A DNA stretch of 47,165 nucleotides from CAJXZP01 sp049606935 (GCA_049606935.1 JBMYWA010000009.1:1-47165); one strand, 5' to 3'. Counted from the first letter of the stretch, positions 24,571-33,770 are shown. Numbers and translations are program-made. Notes: generated from the sequence alone by a model not told the origin.

Positions 24571-25527
24571 ATGAAAAATATATTACTGGTTACTCTTTTG
24601 GTGCTTTCTCAATTGGGGTATGCGCAAAAGGATGTTTATTTAAATATTAGCCACTTTTTAGGTAGCAATCCATTTGCTTTTAATACTACTGCCACAAATG
24701 ATCTTGGAAATGAGTTTAATGTGAATAGATTGGAATACTACATTTCCAATATAAAAATTGTTCATGATGGAGGTGCTACCATAAAGGTAAGTAACACATG
24801 GATTTTAGCAAATGCTGATACTCCTGTTAATCAATTTTTAGGAAATTATAATATAACCAATTTAGAAAGCGTGATTTTTAGTGTAGGAGTTGGTGCAAAT
24901 TACAACCATTTAGATCCTGCTTCTTATCCTATGGGACATCCATTGGCTCCGAAATCGCCTTCAATGCATTGGGGATGGACTCCAGGGTACCGTTTTTTGG
25001 CAATAGAAGGTAAATGTGGATCAAACCTAAATTTGATTTTTGAAATTCATGCTTTGGGTGACGTAAATTACTTTGAACAAGAGGTGGTTACATCTGGTAC
25101 GGTGAATGGAGGTGACTTAAATATTAACCTGAAAGCCGATTATGAGATGATTTTAAAAGGAATAGATCTTTCCTCAGGTCCATTTTCACACGGTGAAACG
25201 GGTGTGTCGTTAGATGCACTTGAAAACTGTAGTACTTCGGTATTTACTGCCGATGCTAATAACCCAACAGGAATCAATAAAGTTTCCGATAAATTAAAGG
25301 TGAGCATTTTCCCAAATCCAACCACAAAAAATGTGACAATTTCATCTGACATAGAAGGGTTAATTGATATTCGTGTATTTAATCTCTTAGGTCAAGAGGT
25401 TAAGTCAATTACAGATGTAGAACCCAGTGGTGCTGTTTTAAGCTTTGATAATGCGGGTCTTCATTTTATTAATGTGTATCAGTCGGGTAGTTTATTAGGT
25501 TCTTACCGTGTATCGGTATCAAAATAA
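24571..25527 (+). CDS. MbnP-like protein with T9SS type A sorting domain
   Basis: 318 residues with a signal peptide ending GYAQ. Residues ~20-225 match the MbnP family of periplasmic copper proteins: VYLNISHFLGSNPFAFN, a YYISNIKI strand, MHWGWTPGYRFLAIEG (family motif with two Trp), LGDVNYFE and a late DLSSGPFSH. MbnP of methanotrophs has a Trp converted to kynurenine by the di-heme enzyme MbnH; here two di-heme genes follow directly. The last ~75 residues (LKVSIFPNPTTKNVTISS...IRVFNLLGQEV...GLHFINVYQSG) form a T9SS sorting domain, so this copy should be exported to the cell surface. No mbnA-type methanobactin gene is seen. Confidence 0.83.
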   Translation: MKNILLVTLLVLSQLGYAQKDVYLNISHFLGSNPFAFNTTATNDLGNEFNVNRLEYYISNIKIVHDGGATIKVSNTWILANADTPVNQFLGNYNITNLESVIFSVGVGANYNHLDPASYPMGHPLAPKSPSMHWGWTPGYRFLAIEGKCGSNLNLIFEIHALGDVNYFEQEVVTSGTVNGGDLNINLKADYEMILKGIDLSSGPFSHGETGVSLDALENCSTSVFTADANNPTGINKVSDKLKVSIFPNPTTKNVTISSDIEGLIDIRVFNLLGQEVKSITDVEPSGAVLSFDNAGLHFINVYQSGSLLGSYRVSVSK

Positions 25528-25534
25528 TTAAACC

Positions 25535-26620
25535 ATGCGAAAAGTATTAGTATACCTTTTTTTAGGAGGGTTAATTACCGTGGCCTCATGTAATAAAGAT
25601 TCAGAAGACGTAACTCCCATTGTTCATGATGAAACCCCATATGATTTGCAATTTGGGAAATTACCACCTCCAATAATTGCTGCCGATAACCCACTAACTG
25701 TACAGGGGGTTAAATTAGGGAAAATGCTCTTTTATGAAACCAAGTTATCGAGCGATGGAACCATGTCTTGTGGCTCATGTCACCAACAAGAAAACGCTTT
25801 TTCAGATACCAATAGGTTCTCAACTGGAGTACAAGGTTTGCAGGGAGGAAGGCAAGCTATGGCCATTATTAATATGGCTTGGAATACCAATGAATTCTTT
25901 TGGGATGGAAGGGCTCACTTATTGCGAGATCAATCTATATTACCTATTCAAGATGAGTTGGAAATGAATGAAACTTTAGAGAATGTTGTTTCTAAATTAT
26001 CAGCGAGTCAAACATATAAGGATCAGTTTGTAAGAGCTTTCGGTAGTGAGGAAATAACAAGTGTGAAAATTTCATTAGCCCTTGAACAGTTCATGAATAG
26101 TTTGGTTTCGTATCAAAGTAAATTTGATAAATACAGGGCAGGTGAAGCTACTTTAACAGCGTCTGAGTTAAGAGGGATGGATTTGTACTTTGAAGAGTAT
26201 AACCCGTTTTTTCCGAATCTCTCTGGGGCGGATTGTGCTCACTGTCATTCACCATATAATTTTGAAAATGATAGGTATATGAACAATGGACTGGATGAAG
26301 AAAGTGCGATTGTAGACACCGGACGTGAAAAAGTGACCATGCAAGCATCAGATAGAGGAAAGATGAAAGTTACTACACTTAGAAATATTGAGGTAACTGG
26401 ACCCTACATGCATGATGGAAGATTTAACACTTTAGAAGAAGTAGTAGAGCACTACAATAGTGGTATTAAGCCTTCGAGTACATTAGAGCCAGTTTTGGCA
26501 AATACTATTCAAACCGGATTAATGCTGACAGATCAGGATAAAATAGATTTGGTTGCGTTTTTAAAAACCTTAACGGATGAGTCATTTCTTACAAATCCAG
26601 AATTCTCAGATCCAAACTAG
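25535..26620 (+). CDS. Di-heme cytochrome c peroxidase / MbnH-MauG-like lipoprotein
   Basis: 361 residues. The lipoprotein signal ends in TVASC (Cys 19). It has two c-type heme sites, CGSCH (79-83) and CAHCH (234-238). Between them is ..NMAWNTNEFFWDGRAHLLRDQ, and late in the protein KVTTLRNIEVTGPYMHDGRFNTLEEVVEHYNSG, both hallmarks of the CCP/MauG/MbnH family. Just seven bases separate it from the MbnP-like gene, so it is the likely partner that oxidises a Trp of MbnP. It could instead be an ordinary peroxide-reducing enzyme. It is membrane-anchored and faces the periplasm. Confidence 0.9.
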   Translation: MRKVLVYLFLGGLITVASCNKDSEDVTPIVHDETPYDLQFGKLPPPIIAADNPLTVQGVKLGKMLFYETKLSSDGTMSCGSCHQQENAFSDTNRFSTGVQGLQGGRQAMAIINMAWNTNEFFWDGRAHLLRDQSILPIQDELEMNETLENVVSKLSASQTYKDQFVRAFGSEEITSVKISLALEQFMNSLVSYQSKFDKYRAGEATLTASELRGMDLYFEEYNPFFPNLSGADCAHCHSPYNFENDRYMNNGLDEESAIVDTGREKVTMQASDRGKMKVTTLRNIEVTGPYMHDGRFNTLEEVVEHYNSGIKPSSTLEPVLANTIQTGLMLTDQDKIDLVAFLKTLTDESFLTNPEFSDPN

Positions 26621-26626
26621 AATTTT

Positions 26627-27646
26627 ATGAATCAAATTGTAGTTTTTTTTAATGGGATGGTCATCATTTTATTAATGGGGCTATCTAGCTGCAATACAAA
26701 TTCAGACATAATACCAGTAATGCCATATCAGGAAACTCCGTTGGGGTTCCCTGATATGGTTTACCCAGAAGGAAATGAATACTCTGAAGCAAGATGGGTA
26801 TTAGGTAAAAAATTGTTTTTTGACCCGGTACTATCCAGAGATTCAACCATTAGTTGTTCTTCTTGTCATTTACCAAGATTGGCATTTTCTGATGGGAAAA
26901 TTACATCTCCTGGAATAGATAATAGACCAGGAAACAGGAATACCCCTAGTTTGGCTAATGTGGGGTATTACCCCTATTTGCTCACCGAAGGTGGGGTGCC
27001 TACATTGGAAATGCAAGTTCTGGTTCCCATTGCTGAACACAACGAATTTGATAACAATATTGTAGACCTGTCCTTGAAACTCAGAAAGGACGAAGAGTAC
27101 GTTGAAATGGCTTTAAACGCCTACCAAAGAGAAATAGATCCATTTGTTATTACTCGGGCTATTAGCACGTTTGAAAGGAGTTTAATTAGTGGTAATTCTA
27201 GGTACGATAAGTACGTGAATGGAAATAAATCAAGCTTAACATCACAAGAGGTTAAAGGGATGCAATTATTTTATTCTGAACAAACAAACTGCGCAAGTTG
27301 TCATTCTGGAATTTTTTTTACCGATCACAGTTTTCAAAATAATGGTTTATACACAAGCTATTTAGATTCAGGAAGAATAAGGTTGACTGGCCTAGAGGAA
27401 GATAGGGATATGTTTAAAGTTCCATCACTTAGAAATGTGGGTTTAACTGCTCCGTATATGCATGATGGAAAATTTGAAACTTTAATGGATGTTATTAATC
27501 ATTATAATGAAGGAGGAAAAAACCATTTAAACAAAAGCAAAAAAATTAAACCCCTGAATTTAAATACTATCGAAAAAAAATCGTTAGAGGCGTTTTTAAA
27601 CTCTTTATCAGACTTTACATTTATCAATGATCAAAGATGGCGTTAG
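26627..27646 (+). CDS. Second di-heme cytochrome c peroxidase / MbnH-like lipoprotein
   Basis: 339 residues. The lipoprotein signal ends in GLSSC (Cys 21). Heme sites are CSSCH (77-81) and CASCH (222-226). The bridge region is NTPSLANVGYYPYLLTEGGVPTLEMQ, and FKVPSLRNVGLTAPYMHDGKFETLMDVINHYNEGG is conserved as in its neighbour. It starts six bases after the previous gene, so the pair probably arose by duplication. The bridge differs from the neighbour (EGGVPTLE against DGRAHLLRD), which hints at different substrates. No terminator is obvious in the 186-base gap before the convergent gene. Confidence 0.9.
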   Translation: MNQIVVFFNGMVIILLMGLSSCNTNSDIIPVMPYQETPLGFPDMVYPEGNEYSEARWVLGKKLFFDPVLSRDSTISCSSCHLPRLAFSDGKITSPGIDNRPGNRNTPSLANVGYYPYLLTEGGVPTLEMQVLVPIAEHNEFDNNIVDLSLKLRKDEEYVEMALNAYQREIDPFVITRAISTFERSLISGNSRYDKYVNGNKSSLTSQEVKGMQLFYSEQTNCASCHSGIFFTDHSFQNNGLYTSYLDSGRIRLTGLEEDRDMFKVPSLRNVGLTAPYMHDGKFETLMDVINHYNEGGKNHLNKSKKIKPLNLNTIEKKSLEAFLNSLSDFTFINDQRWR

Positions 27647-27832
27647 TTTGTAGAGCTTTAAGTGCTTTTTGTCAAAATTGCAACTAGTTTTCTGGAATAA
27701 GCGCTAAATCGGCTGTAGAGATGTGTACGTTAATCAAATACTTGCTTTCCAGATCAGATTTTATTTACGATAGCTTTGCCTTTGTGCTACTAAAATAAGG
27801 GTACATATACTTGAAAATTGTATGCGGCCATA

Positions 27833-29911
27833 CTAAAACTTATATCTAACCTGAACTCTTACTTCTGTTTTTTGAGGAACTTGTATTAACTCTGTGCCCG
27901 AACCAAAAGTGTTTTCATGACTTAGGAATGTACGTGAAACCTTGGCCCAAAACTCAATTTTTCTATTTGGCTTATAATGATAAACCAAAAAACCTCTGGT
28001 TCCACGTTTGTAAAAGGCGGGTACACTGAAGTAATACAAAACATCATTTTCATAGGCATATATTCTGGCGTTATAATCATCAATATCAAATATGGCCAAC
28101 CTTCCCGTTAAGGTAGATTTGTAGTCCATAAACTTATATTGAAAATCTTGATACACCACAAACCCAGTACCATTTTCAGCCCCAGGGTAGTTGGATTTAC
28201 TAAATTCAACTCTACTATTAATTTTAAATTGACTGGAAGCAGAATAGGTCAAATGAAACCTTAAATAGCTACGGCTTGTTTCGGTTAAGCTGTTAATGGT
28301 TTGGTCAATATTAGCATTGTTTGTTTGGGTTTCTGTTCTATACCTAGAATACACACTTAAGGATCGGTTAATTTGCCATTGTAGCCTCAACATGTAATCT
28401 AAACCTTCTAGTGGACCATCTGCTCTAAATGACAACCAATCAAATTGATATTTATCTACGTAACCCGTAAGAACCACGCCATTTGCAATATCTGCTTTGG
28501 CTCCAACGTAAAGACCTTTTTCATTATTGTTTTCGGATCTTTCTCCAAATGAATTGGCATAAACACTCAAATAGTCTGGCTGGAAATTTCGGTTAATGAT
28601 GCTCAAACTAAAACGATCGTCAAGTTTTAAAAGGGCACCGGCCAAATAAGCCCAGCCACCATTACTGCTCATAGAGGCTTCTCCAAATAAATTTATGTTC
28701 TTTAATAAGATATTAGCGTCTAAGCCTGCGTTATACCATTGGTTTGTGTCTAGCTGGTACTTTTGATATAGTTGTTTGTTTCCGTCAAATTGGGTGCCGT
28801 ATTTTGAATGAATAATTCGAGAGCCCAGTTTTATGGCGTTTTTACTCCACCCTAAATTTGCGCCAATAATTTGTTCGTTTACTGCTTTTTTGTCGGCAAT
28901 TTCTCCTGGAGTTCTGTGTAAACCGGATTCTTGAAATGATGTGAAAGTTCTATCCTCTGCATTTAAAGTGTCTCGGTCTGCTAGGTTGGCATCAATTCCT
29001 TTATTGGAGTAGAAAGCTGTTAGTTCAAAGTCTTTAATTTGAATGGTTGTACCTGCGCCTCTTAAAAAGTTATTTTCATTTCTTGATGCGTATGGTGAAA
29101 GCTTACGTCCGTATCGAACTACGTTTAATGCATCGGCCGTTTTTCGATAGCTAAAGCCAGACCAAAAAGTGAGTCCCTGCCCAAACTGCGCATGAAAATC
29201 GCCAACGGCTAACTGTTTTACAATGCCAATATTTGCCGCGTATAGATGTGCAGAATAATAGTCAAATCCGTTAGTGTTACTCCCCTTAAAAAATTCTTCT
29301 CCTGGGTCCTTTTCGGCAGTTAAGCCAAATGAAAGTTTATTGGCATATTTGAATCTGTATCGGAAGTATAATCTATTTGGATCGCCTAAATATCGGCTAT
29401 TTTCGCTGCTATTACTATCTGGTTCTGTATATCCTTGTTGTTCTTCCATTACCTGCCCCCATAGTGCCATTATTTCATGATTTCCAAATTGTAAAGACTT
29501 TTTCAAGTTGAAATTATCTTGTTTGGATTTAGGTTTGGCATCAATGAACGGAACAATGTTTTGAATGGTCATTAAATCAAAACCATCAATGCCTCTTAAT
29601 TCGTATATAGTGAGTAGTTCGCCTTTTTTAATTCGGTAATTAATAAAGTTTCTAACTTGAAATGGAGAAAGTAGGTTTAATGATTCAAGTTCTTCCTCTG
29701 TAGCGGAGTTTAAGTTTAGTGGATGATCAAAATAGTAGGTAAGAACCTCAATTAAGTTTGAAAAATCAATGCTCGAAGATTCGTATTGTTGGGCAATGAA
29801 TTCGATTCTTTGTTGAATAATATCATTACGTAATTCTTTATCCTGACCAATTCCAAAAAATGGAATTAGAATTAAGCTAAAAACAACTATATATTTATAA
29901 TGCTTAGCCAC
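27833..29911 (-). CDS. Helix-hairpin-helix domain outer-membrane barrel protein
   Basis: 692 residues. It starts with GTG at 29911, directly after the stop of the PorQ-like gene. A signal peptide (YIVVFSLILIPFFGIGQ) precedes a ComEA-like HhH region (about 60-135: LNLNSATEEELESLNLLSPFQVRNFINYR and GIDGFDLMTIQNIVPFID). The rest is rich in amphipathic strands with a C-terminal VRVQVRYKF, as in a large outer-membrane barrel. HhH modules normally bind DNA, but this Bacteroidota family fuses one to a barrel and its role is unknown. It always reads as paired here with the PorQ-like gene. Confidence 0.85.
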   Translation of the reverse strand: MAKHYKYIVVFSLILIPFFGIGQDKELRNDIIQQRIEFIAQQYESSSIDFSNLIEVLTYYFDHPLNLNSATEEELESLNLLSPFQVRNFINYRIKKGELLTIYELRGIDGFDLMTIQNIVPFIDAKPKSKQDNFNLKKSLQFGNHEIMALWGQVMEEQQGYTEPDSNSSENSRYLGDPNRLYFRYRFKYANKLSFGLTAEKDPGEEFFKGSNTNGFDYYSAHLYAANIGIVKQLAVGDFHAQFGQGLTFWSGFSYRKTADALNVVRYGRKLSPYASRNENNFLRGAGTTIQIKDFELTAFYSNKGIDANLADRDTLNAEDRTFTSFQESGLHRTPGEIADKKAVNEQIIGANLGWSKNAIKLGSRIIHSKYGTQFDGNKQLYQKYQLDTNQWYNAGLDANILLKNINLFGEASMSSNGGWAYLAGALLKLDDRFSLSIINRNFQPDYLSVYANSFGERSENNNEKGLYVGAKADIANGVVLTGYVDKYQFDWLSFRADGPLEGLDYMLRLQWQINRSLSVYSRYRTETQTNNANIDQTINSLTETSRSYLRFHLTYSASSQFKINSRVEFSKSNYPGAENGTGFVVYQDFQYKFMDYKSTLTGRLAIFDIDDYNARIYAYENDVLYYFSVPAFYKRGTRGFLVYHYKPNRKIEFWAKVSRTFLSHENTFGSGTELIQVPQKTEVRVQVRYKF

Positions 29912-30742
29912 CTATTTTCTTAATTGGTAGCTAATAGCTAATTGAGAAACGTATCCTAAGTATGTTTGGTGACTAAAACCTACATCAATATTTAAACGCT
30001 TCAGTTCTACACCCATTCCTCCGGTAAAATGGAAATCATAAGAATTAAGACCTCCTCTAAAGTATAATGCGTCTATAGGGTGGTACTCAATACCTACTTT
30101 TAAATTGGTGGGTAAGTCAATATTTTTCTCAATATCTACTACCGCAAAAACCTTTTTTGAAAAATCATATTTTAAACCTAGCGCTAAAATCATAGGTAAC
30201 TTTTCATTAAAATCGCCTTGTAATTCCGCATTTGTTAAATTAAACACATGTGCCCCCATGGAGAATTTATCTGTCATTTTTACTTGGATTCCAAGTTCAA
30301 CAGCAAGTGCATCCTTGTTTTGGGTTTGAGCTTCGGCTATATTAATATGGTAATAGTCAATTTGACCTCCTAAATTCACTTTCTTAGATAATTCTTTACC
30401 AAACGCAATACCAAATTTATTTTCATTGTAATCTGTAAAGCCAAATTGTTGAACTGTTAATCCTAAAACTCCAAACTTGAATGGAATGGCCATATTTAAG
30501 TTACTTAAACCTAATTCTGATAGTCCAAATCTGTTTTCGTAAGAAATGCCCACGCCAAATTGCTTTACACTACCTAGTCCTGCTTGGTTGTTATTGGTGC
30601 TCCAAATATCAAATAGAGTTGCATTCGCATTACCCAAGGCCAATGACCTAGCTCCTGATGATTGGTTTCCAATGGCGAGTAGCGCAATGGGGGTGTTCAA
30701 AACCAGGGCAAGGAAAAATACTGATAGGTATGGTTTAATCAT
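29912..30742 (-). CDS. PorV/PorQ-like outer-membrane barrel protein
   Basis: About 277 residues from the ATG at 30742 (MIKPYLSVFFLALVLNTPIALLA signal); an ATG six codons earlier at 30760 is less likely. GNQSSGARSLALGNANATLFDIWSTNNNQAGLG is the typical beginning of PorQ/PorV-like barrels. Strands follow to the end LAISYQLRK. The gene is contiguous with the HhH-barrel gene (the GTG of that gene abuts this stop), so the two are one operon and probably one outer-membrane assembly. It is divergent from the nitrous-oxide cytochrome gene. Confidence 0.83.
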   Translation of the reverse strand: MIKPYLSVFFLALVLNTPIALLAIGNQSSGARSLALGNANATLFDIWSTNNNQAGLGSVKQFGVGISYENRFGLSELGLSNLNMAIPFKFGVLGLTVQQFGFTDYNENKFGIAFGKELSKKVNLGGQIDYYHINIAEAQTQNKDALAVELGIQVKMTDKFSMGAHVFNLTNAELQGDFNEKLPMILALGLKYDFSKKVFAVVDIEKNIDLPTNLKVGIEYHPIDALYFRGGLNSYDFHFTGGMGVELKRLNIDVGFSHQTYLGYVSQLAISYQLRK

Positions 30743-30905
30743 AAAGCCAAAATAATTCAAAAAAGGGCTTATTAAAGAAATTCCTTGTTAAATTTAGCAT
30801 GGTTACTGATTATGAGTAAGTTGCATTGAATTTGAGAATCTATGTAGTTATTATTTGAGGATAATTTCACAAAATAAAGGATGTTAATGTCTTTTTATAA
30901 CATAA

Positions 30906-30939
30906 GTCATGTTTTTGTCAATAAAGGGTTATACTTTTG
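30906..30939 (+). promoter_or_regulatory. Promoter of the nos-associated cytochrome c (GTCATG + -7 box)
   Basis: GTCATG at 30906-30911 stands 30 bases before the TTTG (30936-30939) of an exact -7 box TACTTTTG (30932-30939). No -33 TTTG is at the usual 18-19 base spacing. The same pair occurs before nosZ, the small membrane protein and the fasciclin gene. Confidence 0.65.
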
Positions 30940-30971
30940 TAGGGTAATTATTGAATTAAAAAGAAAGAAAG

Positions 30972-31469
30972 ATGAAATTTAAAGCATTGTTATTAGTAGC
31001 CCTAACCGGAGTATTTACAGCTTGTGGTGGAGGAGAAGAAAAAACGACAACTCCAGCGGCACCAGCGGCAGCTGAAACTGTAGTTGAGGAAGCGGCTCCT
31101 GTAGTTGAGGAGGTTGACCCAATGGAAAATATTGGAATAGGTCCTATTGATGAATTAGAGTTTGATGAAGAAATTGACGCAGAAATGGCAGCCGCAGGTA
31201 AAGAAGTGTTTGATGGCAAATGTACAGCGTGTCATAAAGTTCATAAAAGATACATTGGCCCAACTCCTGCCGGAATTTACGAAAGAAGAAATCCAGCATG
31301 GGTAATGAACATGATTTTGAATCCAGATGAAATGGTGCAAAAAGATCCAATTGCTAAAGCACTTTTAGCAGAATATGCATCGCCAATGGCAAATCAAAAT
31401 TTAACTATTGATGAAGCTCGTTCAGTGGTGGAATACTTTAGAACTTTAGAGGTTCCTGCAGCAGAATAA
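30972..31469 (+). CDS. Lipoprotein c-type cytochrome, probable electron donor to NosZ
   Basis: 165 residues. The lipoprotein signal ends FTAC (Cys 18). An Ala/Pro/Glu linker of ~50 residues follows, then one class I cytochrome c domain with CTACH (84-88) and the probable axial Met in YASPMANQ (Met 139). A monoheme cytochrome directly upstream of nosZ is characteristic of clade II nos clusters, where it is thought to pass electrons to CuA of NosZ. The long flexible linker would let the heme domain reach NosZ from the membrane. It has its own promoter and a strong terminator, so it is expressed separately from nosZ. Confidence 0.92.
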   Translation: MKFKALLLVALTGVFTACGGGEEKTTTPAAPAAAETVVEEAAPVVEEVDPMENIGIGPIDELEFDEEIDAEMAAAGKEVFDGKCTACHKVHKRYIGPTPAGIYERRNPAWVMNMILNPDEMVQKDPIAKALLAEYASPMANQNLTIDEARSVVEYFRTLEVPAAE

Positions 31470-31488
31470 TAAAGCATTTAAAAAATTG

Positions 31489-31523
31489 AAAAGCCTGTTA
31501 TCATTAGATGACAGGCTTTTTTT
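31489..31523 (+). terminator. Terminator between the cytochrome gene and nosZ
   Basis: A 14-bp stem (AAAAGCCTGTTATC / GATGACAGGCTTTT, one wobble) with a four-base loop and seven T. It makes the cytochrome transcript monocistronic. Confidence 0.88.
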
Positions 31524-31543
31524 ATGTAAAAAAAATGGATACA

Positions 31544-31555
31544 TGATATAAATCA
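31544..31555 (+). promoter_or_regulatory. Crp/Fnr-type dyad upstream of nosZ
   Basis: TGATATAAATCA fits TGATN4ATCA, the core of FNR-type sites, exactly. Its centre is 55.5 bases before the TTTG of the nosZ -7 region. A matching dyad stands at the same distance before the fasciclin gene. Confidence 0.65.
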
Positions 31556-31573
31556 CTTTAATTGAAAATGAAA

Positions 31574-31608
31574 GTCATGACCCAAAGTTGTCAAATAAAA
31601 GATATTTG
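31574..31608 (+). promoter_or_regulatory. Promoter of nosZ (GTCATGACC + TTTG)
   Basis: GTCATGACCCAAAG starts at 31574. The -7-like GATATTTG is at 31601-31608, its TTTG beginning 31 bases after the start of GTCATG. The -7 box deviates from TAnnTTTG at one base, consistent with dependence on an activator. Confidence 0.65.
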
Positions 31609-31679
31609 TATCTCCTAATCGTTGTGTAGAGGATTAGGAGATAATTAAGTCCAAATTAAGTATTATTAAATTACAAGTT

Positions 31680-33662
31680 ATGTTAAGAAAAGCACTATAT
31701 GGATTGGCTATCGCTAGTTTTGCCCTAGCAAGTTGTGGCGGGCCAGCAGCCAATGGAGGTAAAGCAAAAGCTGCCTCAGGAGCGCTTGGTACATCGAAAG
31801 CCGAAAAGGCCTACGTTGCACCAGGAGAGTACGATGAATTTTATGCCTTTATTTCGGGTGGATTTAGCGGTCAATTGGCTGTTTATGGTCTTCCATCTGG
31901 TCGTTTATTTAGAGTTATTCCAGTTTTCTCTCAAGATCCAGAAAAAGGTTATGGTTATAATGAAGAAACCAAGCCATTACTAAATACATCTCACGGGTTT
32001 GTGCCTTGGGGAGATGCTCACCATCCAGATATTTCTCAAACTAACGGTGAAATTGATGGTCGTTGGGTGTTCATTAATGAGAACAATACTCCACGTATTG
32101 CTCGTATTAGTTTAAAAACATTTGAGACAGAAGAAATTATTGAGATTCCTAACTCTGCAGGTAATCACTCTTCTTCTTTCGTAACAGAAAACTCGGAGTA
32201 TGTAGTTGCTGGAACACGTTTCTCTGTGCCAATTCCTCAAAGAGATATGCCAATTGCCGAAGCAAAAGGTAACTTTAAAGGTTCTTTATCTTTCTTAAGT
32301 ATTGATCAAGAAGATGGAGATATGGATTTGGCTTTCCAAATTAGAATGCCAGGTTTTGATTATGATTTATCTCACCCGGGTCGTGGTAAATCTCACGGAT
32401 GGTTCTTTTTTACTACTTATAATACAGAAGAGGCTCACACCTTATTAGAGGTAAATGCTTCTCAAAATGATAAAGATTTTATTGCTGCTGTTAACTGGAA
32501 ATATGCAGAGCAATTGGTAGCAGAAGGTAAATTTGATGAAGAGTCTACTAACTATGCTGAAAACGAATGGGACGAGCATACTCATATGGCTACTACTACA
32601 ATGAAAAAATCAGTGAAAGTATTAGATGCATCTAAATTCCCTGGTTTAGTTTATTTCTTACCAACTCCAAAGTCTCCTCACGGTTGTGACGTTTCTCCAG
32701 ACGGTGAGTACATTATTGGTTCTGGTAAATTAGCGGCTGAATTAACTGCACACTCGTTTACAAAAATGTTGAAAGCTATTGAAGACAAAGCCTTTGATGG
32801 TGAGCAATATGGTATTCCAGTATTACAATACGAAGCTATTAACGCAGGTGCGGTTAAGAACCCAGGTTTAGGACCACTTCACACTGAGTTTGATGGTAAA
32901 GGAAATGCTTATACTACTTTCTTTATCTCTTCTGAGGTTGTAAAATGGAAATTAGGTACTTGGGAAGTTGTTGATCGTCAACCTTGTTATTACTCTGTTG
33001 GTCACTTAATGATTCCGGGTGGTAACTCTCAAAAACCTTACGGAAAGTACTTAGTTGCAATGAATAAAATTACTAAAGACCGTTATTTATCTACTGGTCC
33101 TGAAGTATGTCAATCTGCACAGCTTTATAATATCGAAGGTGAAAAAATGGAATTACTTCTTGACTTCCCAACTATTGGTGAGCCTCACTATGCAGCTGGT
33201 TGTCCTAAGGATTTAATTCACGATAAAACTACTAAGTTGTTTAAATTAGAAGAAAACAATCACCCTTACGTAACTAAGTCTGAAAGAGAGGCTAAAGTAG
33301 TACGTGATGGTAAAGATGTTCATATTTATATGACTATGATTCGTTCTCACTTTGCTCCTGATAACATTGAAGGTGTACAGGTTGGAGATAGAGTATTCTT
33401 CCATATCACTAACTTAGAGCAAGATTACGATGTACCTCACGGGTTCTCAATGATTGGTGCTAATACCGCAGAGTTGTTGATTATGCCAGGTAGAACAGAA
33501 ACTTCAATATGGTATCCTAAGCAAGTAGGTGTTTGGCCATTCTACTGTACAGATTTCTGTTCAGCATTACACCAAGAAATGCAAGGTTATGTTAGAGTTT
33601 CTCCAAAAGGATCTAGCGTGCCAATTAAATATACTTTGGATGATGATCCACTAGATATGTAA
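31680..33662 (+). CDS. nosZ: Nitrous-oxide reductase, clade II, predicted lipoprotein
   Basis: 660 residues. Reduces N2O to N2 in the periplasm, the last step of denitrification. The signal is Sec-type with a lipobox (IASFALASC, Cys 19) and no twin arginine, as in clade II (atypical) NosZ. The propeller carries the family motifs for CuZ ligands: GDAHHPDIS, SPHGCDVSPDG, GPLHTEFDG, YSVGHLMIPGG and GEPHYAAG. The cupredoxin domain has PHGFSM (His 587) and CTDFCSALHQEM (Cys 623, Cys 627, His 631, Met 634) for CuA. All catalytic features look intact. It has its own regulated promoter and terminator; maturation genes nosL, nosD, nosF and nosY lie downstream. Confidence 0.97.
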   Translation: MLRKALYGLAIASFALASCGGPAANGGKAKAASGALGTSKAEKAYVAPGEYDEFYAFISGGFSGQLAVYGLPSGRLFRVIPVFSQDPEKGYGYNEETKPLLNTSHGFVPWGDAHHPDISQTNGEIDGRWVFINENNTPRIARISLKTFETEEIIEIPNSAGNHSSSFVTENSEYVVAGTRFSVPIPQRDMPIAEAKGNFKGSLSFLSIDQEDGDMDLAFQIRMPGFDYDLSHPGRGKSHGWFFFTTYNTEEAHTLLEVNASQNDKDFIAAVNWKYAEQLVAEGKFDEESTNYAENEWDEHTHMATTTMKKSVKVLDASKFPGLVYFLPTPKSPHGCDVSPDGEYIIGSGKLAAELTAHSFTKMLKAIEDKAFDGEQYGIPVLQYEAINAGAVKNPGLGPLHTEFDGKGNAYTTFFISSEVVKWKLGTWEVVDRQPCYYSVGHLMIPGGNSQKPYGKYLVAMNKITKDRYLSTGPEVCQSAQLYNIEGEKMELLLDFPTIGEPHYAAGCPKDLIHDKTTKLFKLEENNHPYVTKSEREAKVVRDGKDVHIYMTMIRSHFAPDNIEGVQVGDRVFFHITNLEQDYDVPHGFSMIGANTAELLIMPGRTETSIWYPKQVGVWPFYCTDFCSALHQEMQGYVRVSPKGSSVPIKYTLDDDPLDM

Positions 33663-33684
33663 TAATACTGATTTCTAATACAAG

Positions 33685-33715
33685 AAAAGGTGAGAAGCAA
33701 TTCTCGCCTTTTTTT
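33685..33715 (+). terminator. Terminator after nosZ
   Basis: A 12-bp stem AAAAGGTGAGAA / TTCTCGCCTTTT (one wobble) with a GCAA loop and seven T in all. Confidence 0.9.
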
Positions 33716-33770
33716 AGCTCAAAACTTGAGCGCAAAAACAGAACTTCAATCATGTGAAAACGCAAGTTTC

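Noticed and set aside
24571..27646. A methanobactin biosynthesis operon
   Set aside because: MbnP- and MbnH-like genes are present but no mbnA precursor or mbnB/mbnC genes are seen; these proteins also occur alone in many bacteria.
27771..27778. Perfect -7 box TAGCTTTG on the plus strand in the gap after the second di-heme gene
   Set aside because: Nothing downstream on that strand looks like a gene and no -33 element is present. An antisense RNA to the HhH-barrel gene is possible but unsupported.
31680..33662. Tat-exported clade I NosZ
   Set aside because: No twin-arginine motif is present; the signal is short, Sec-type and has a lipobox, and there is no nosR nearby.
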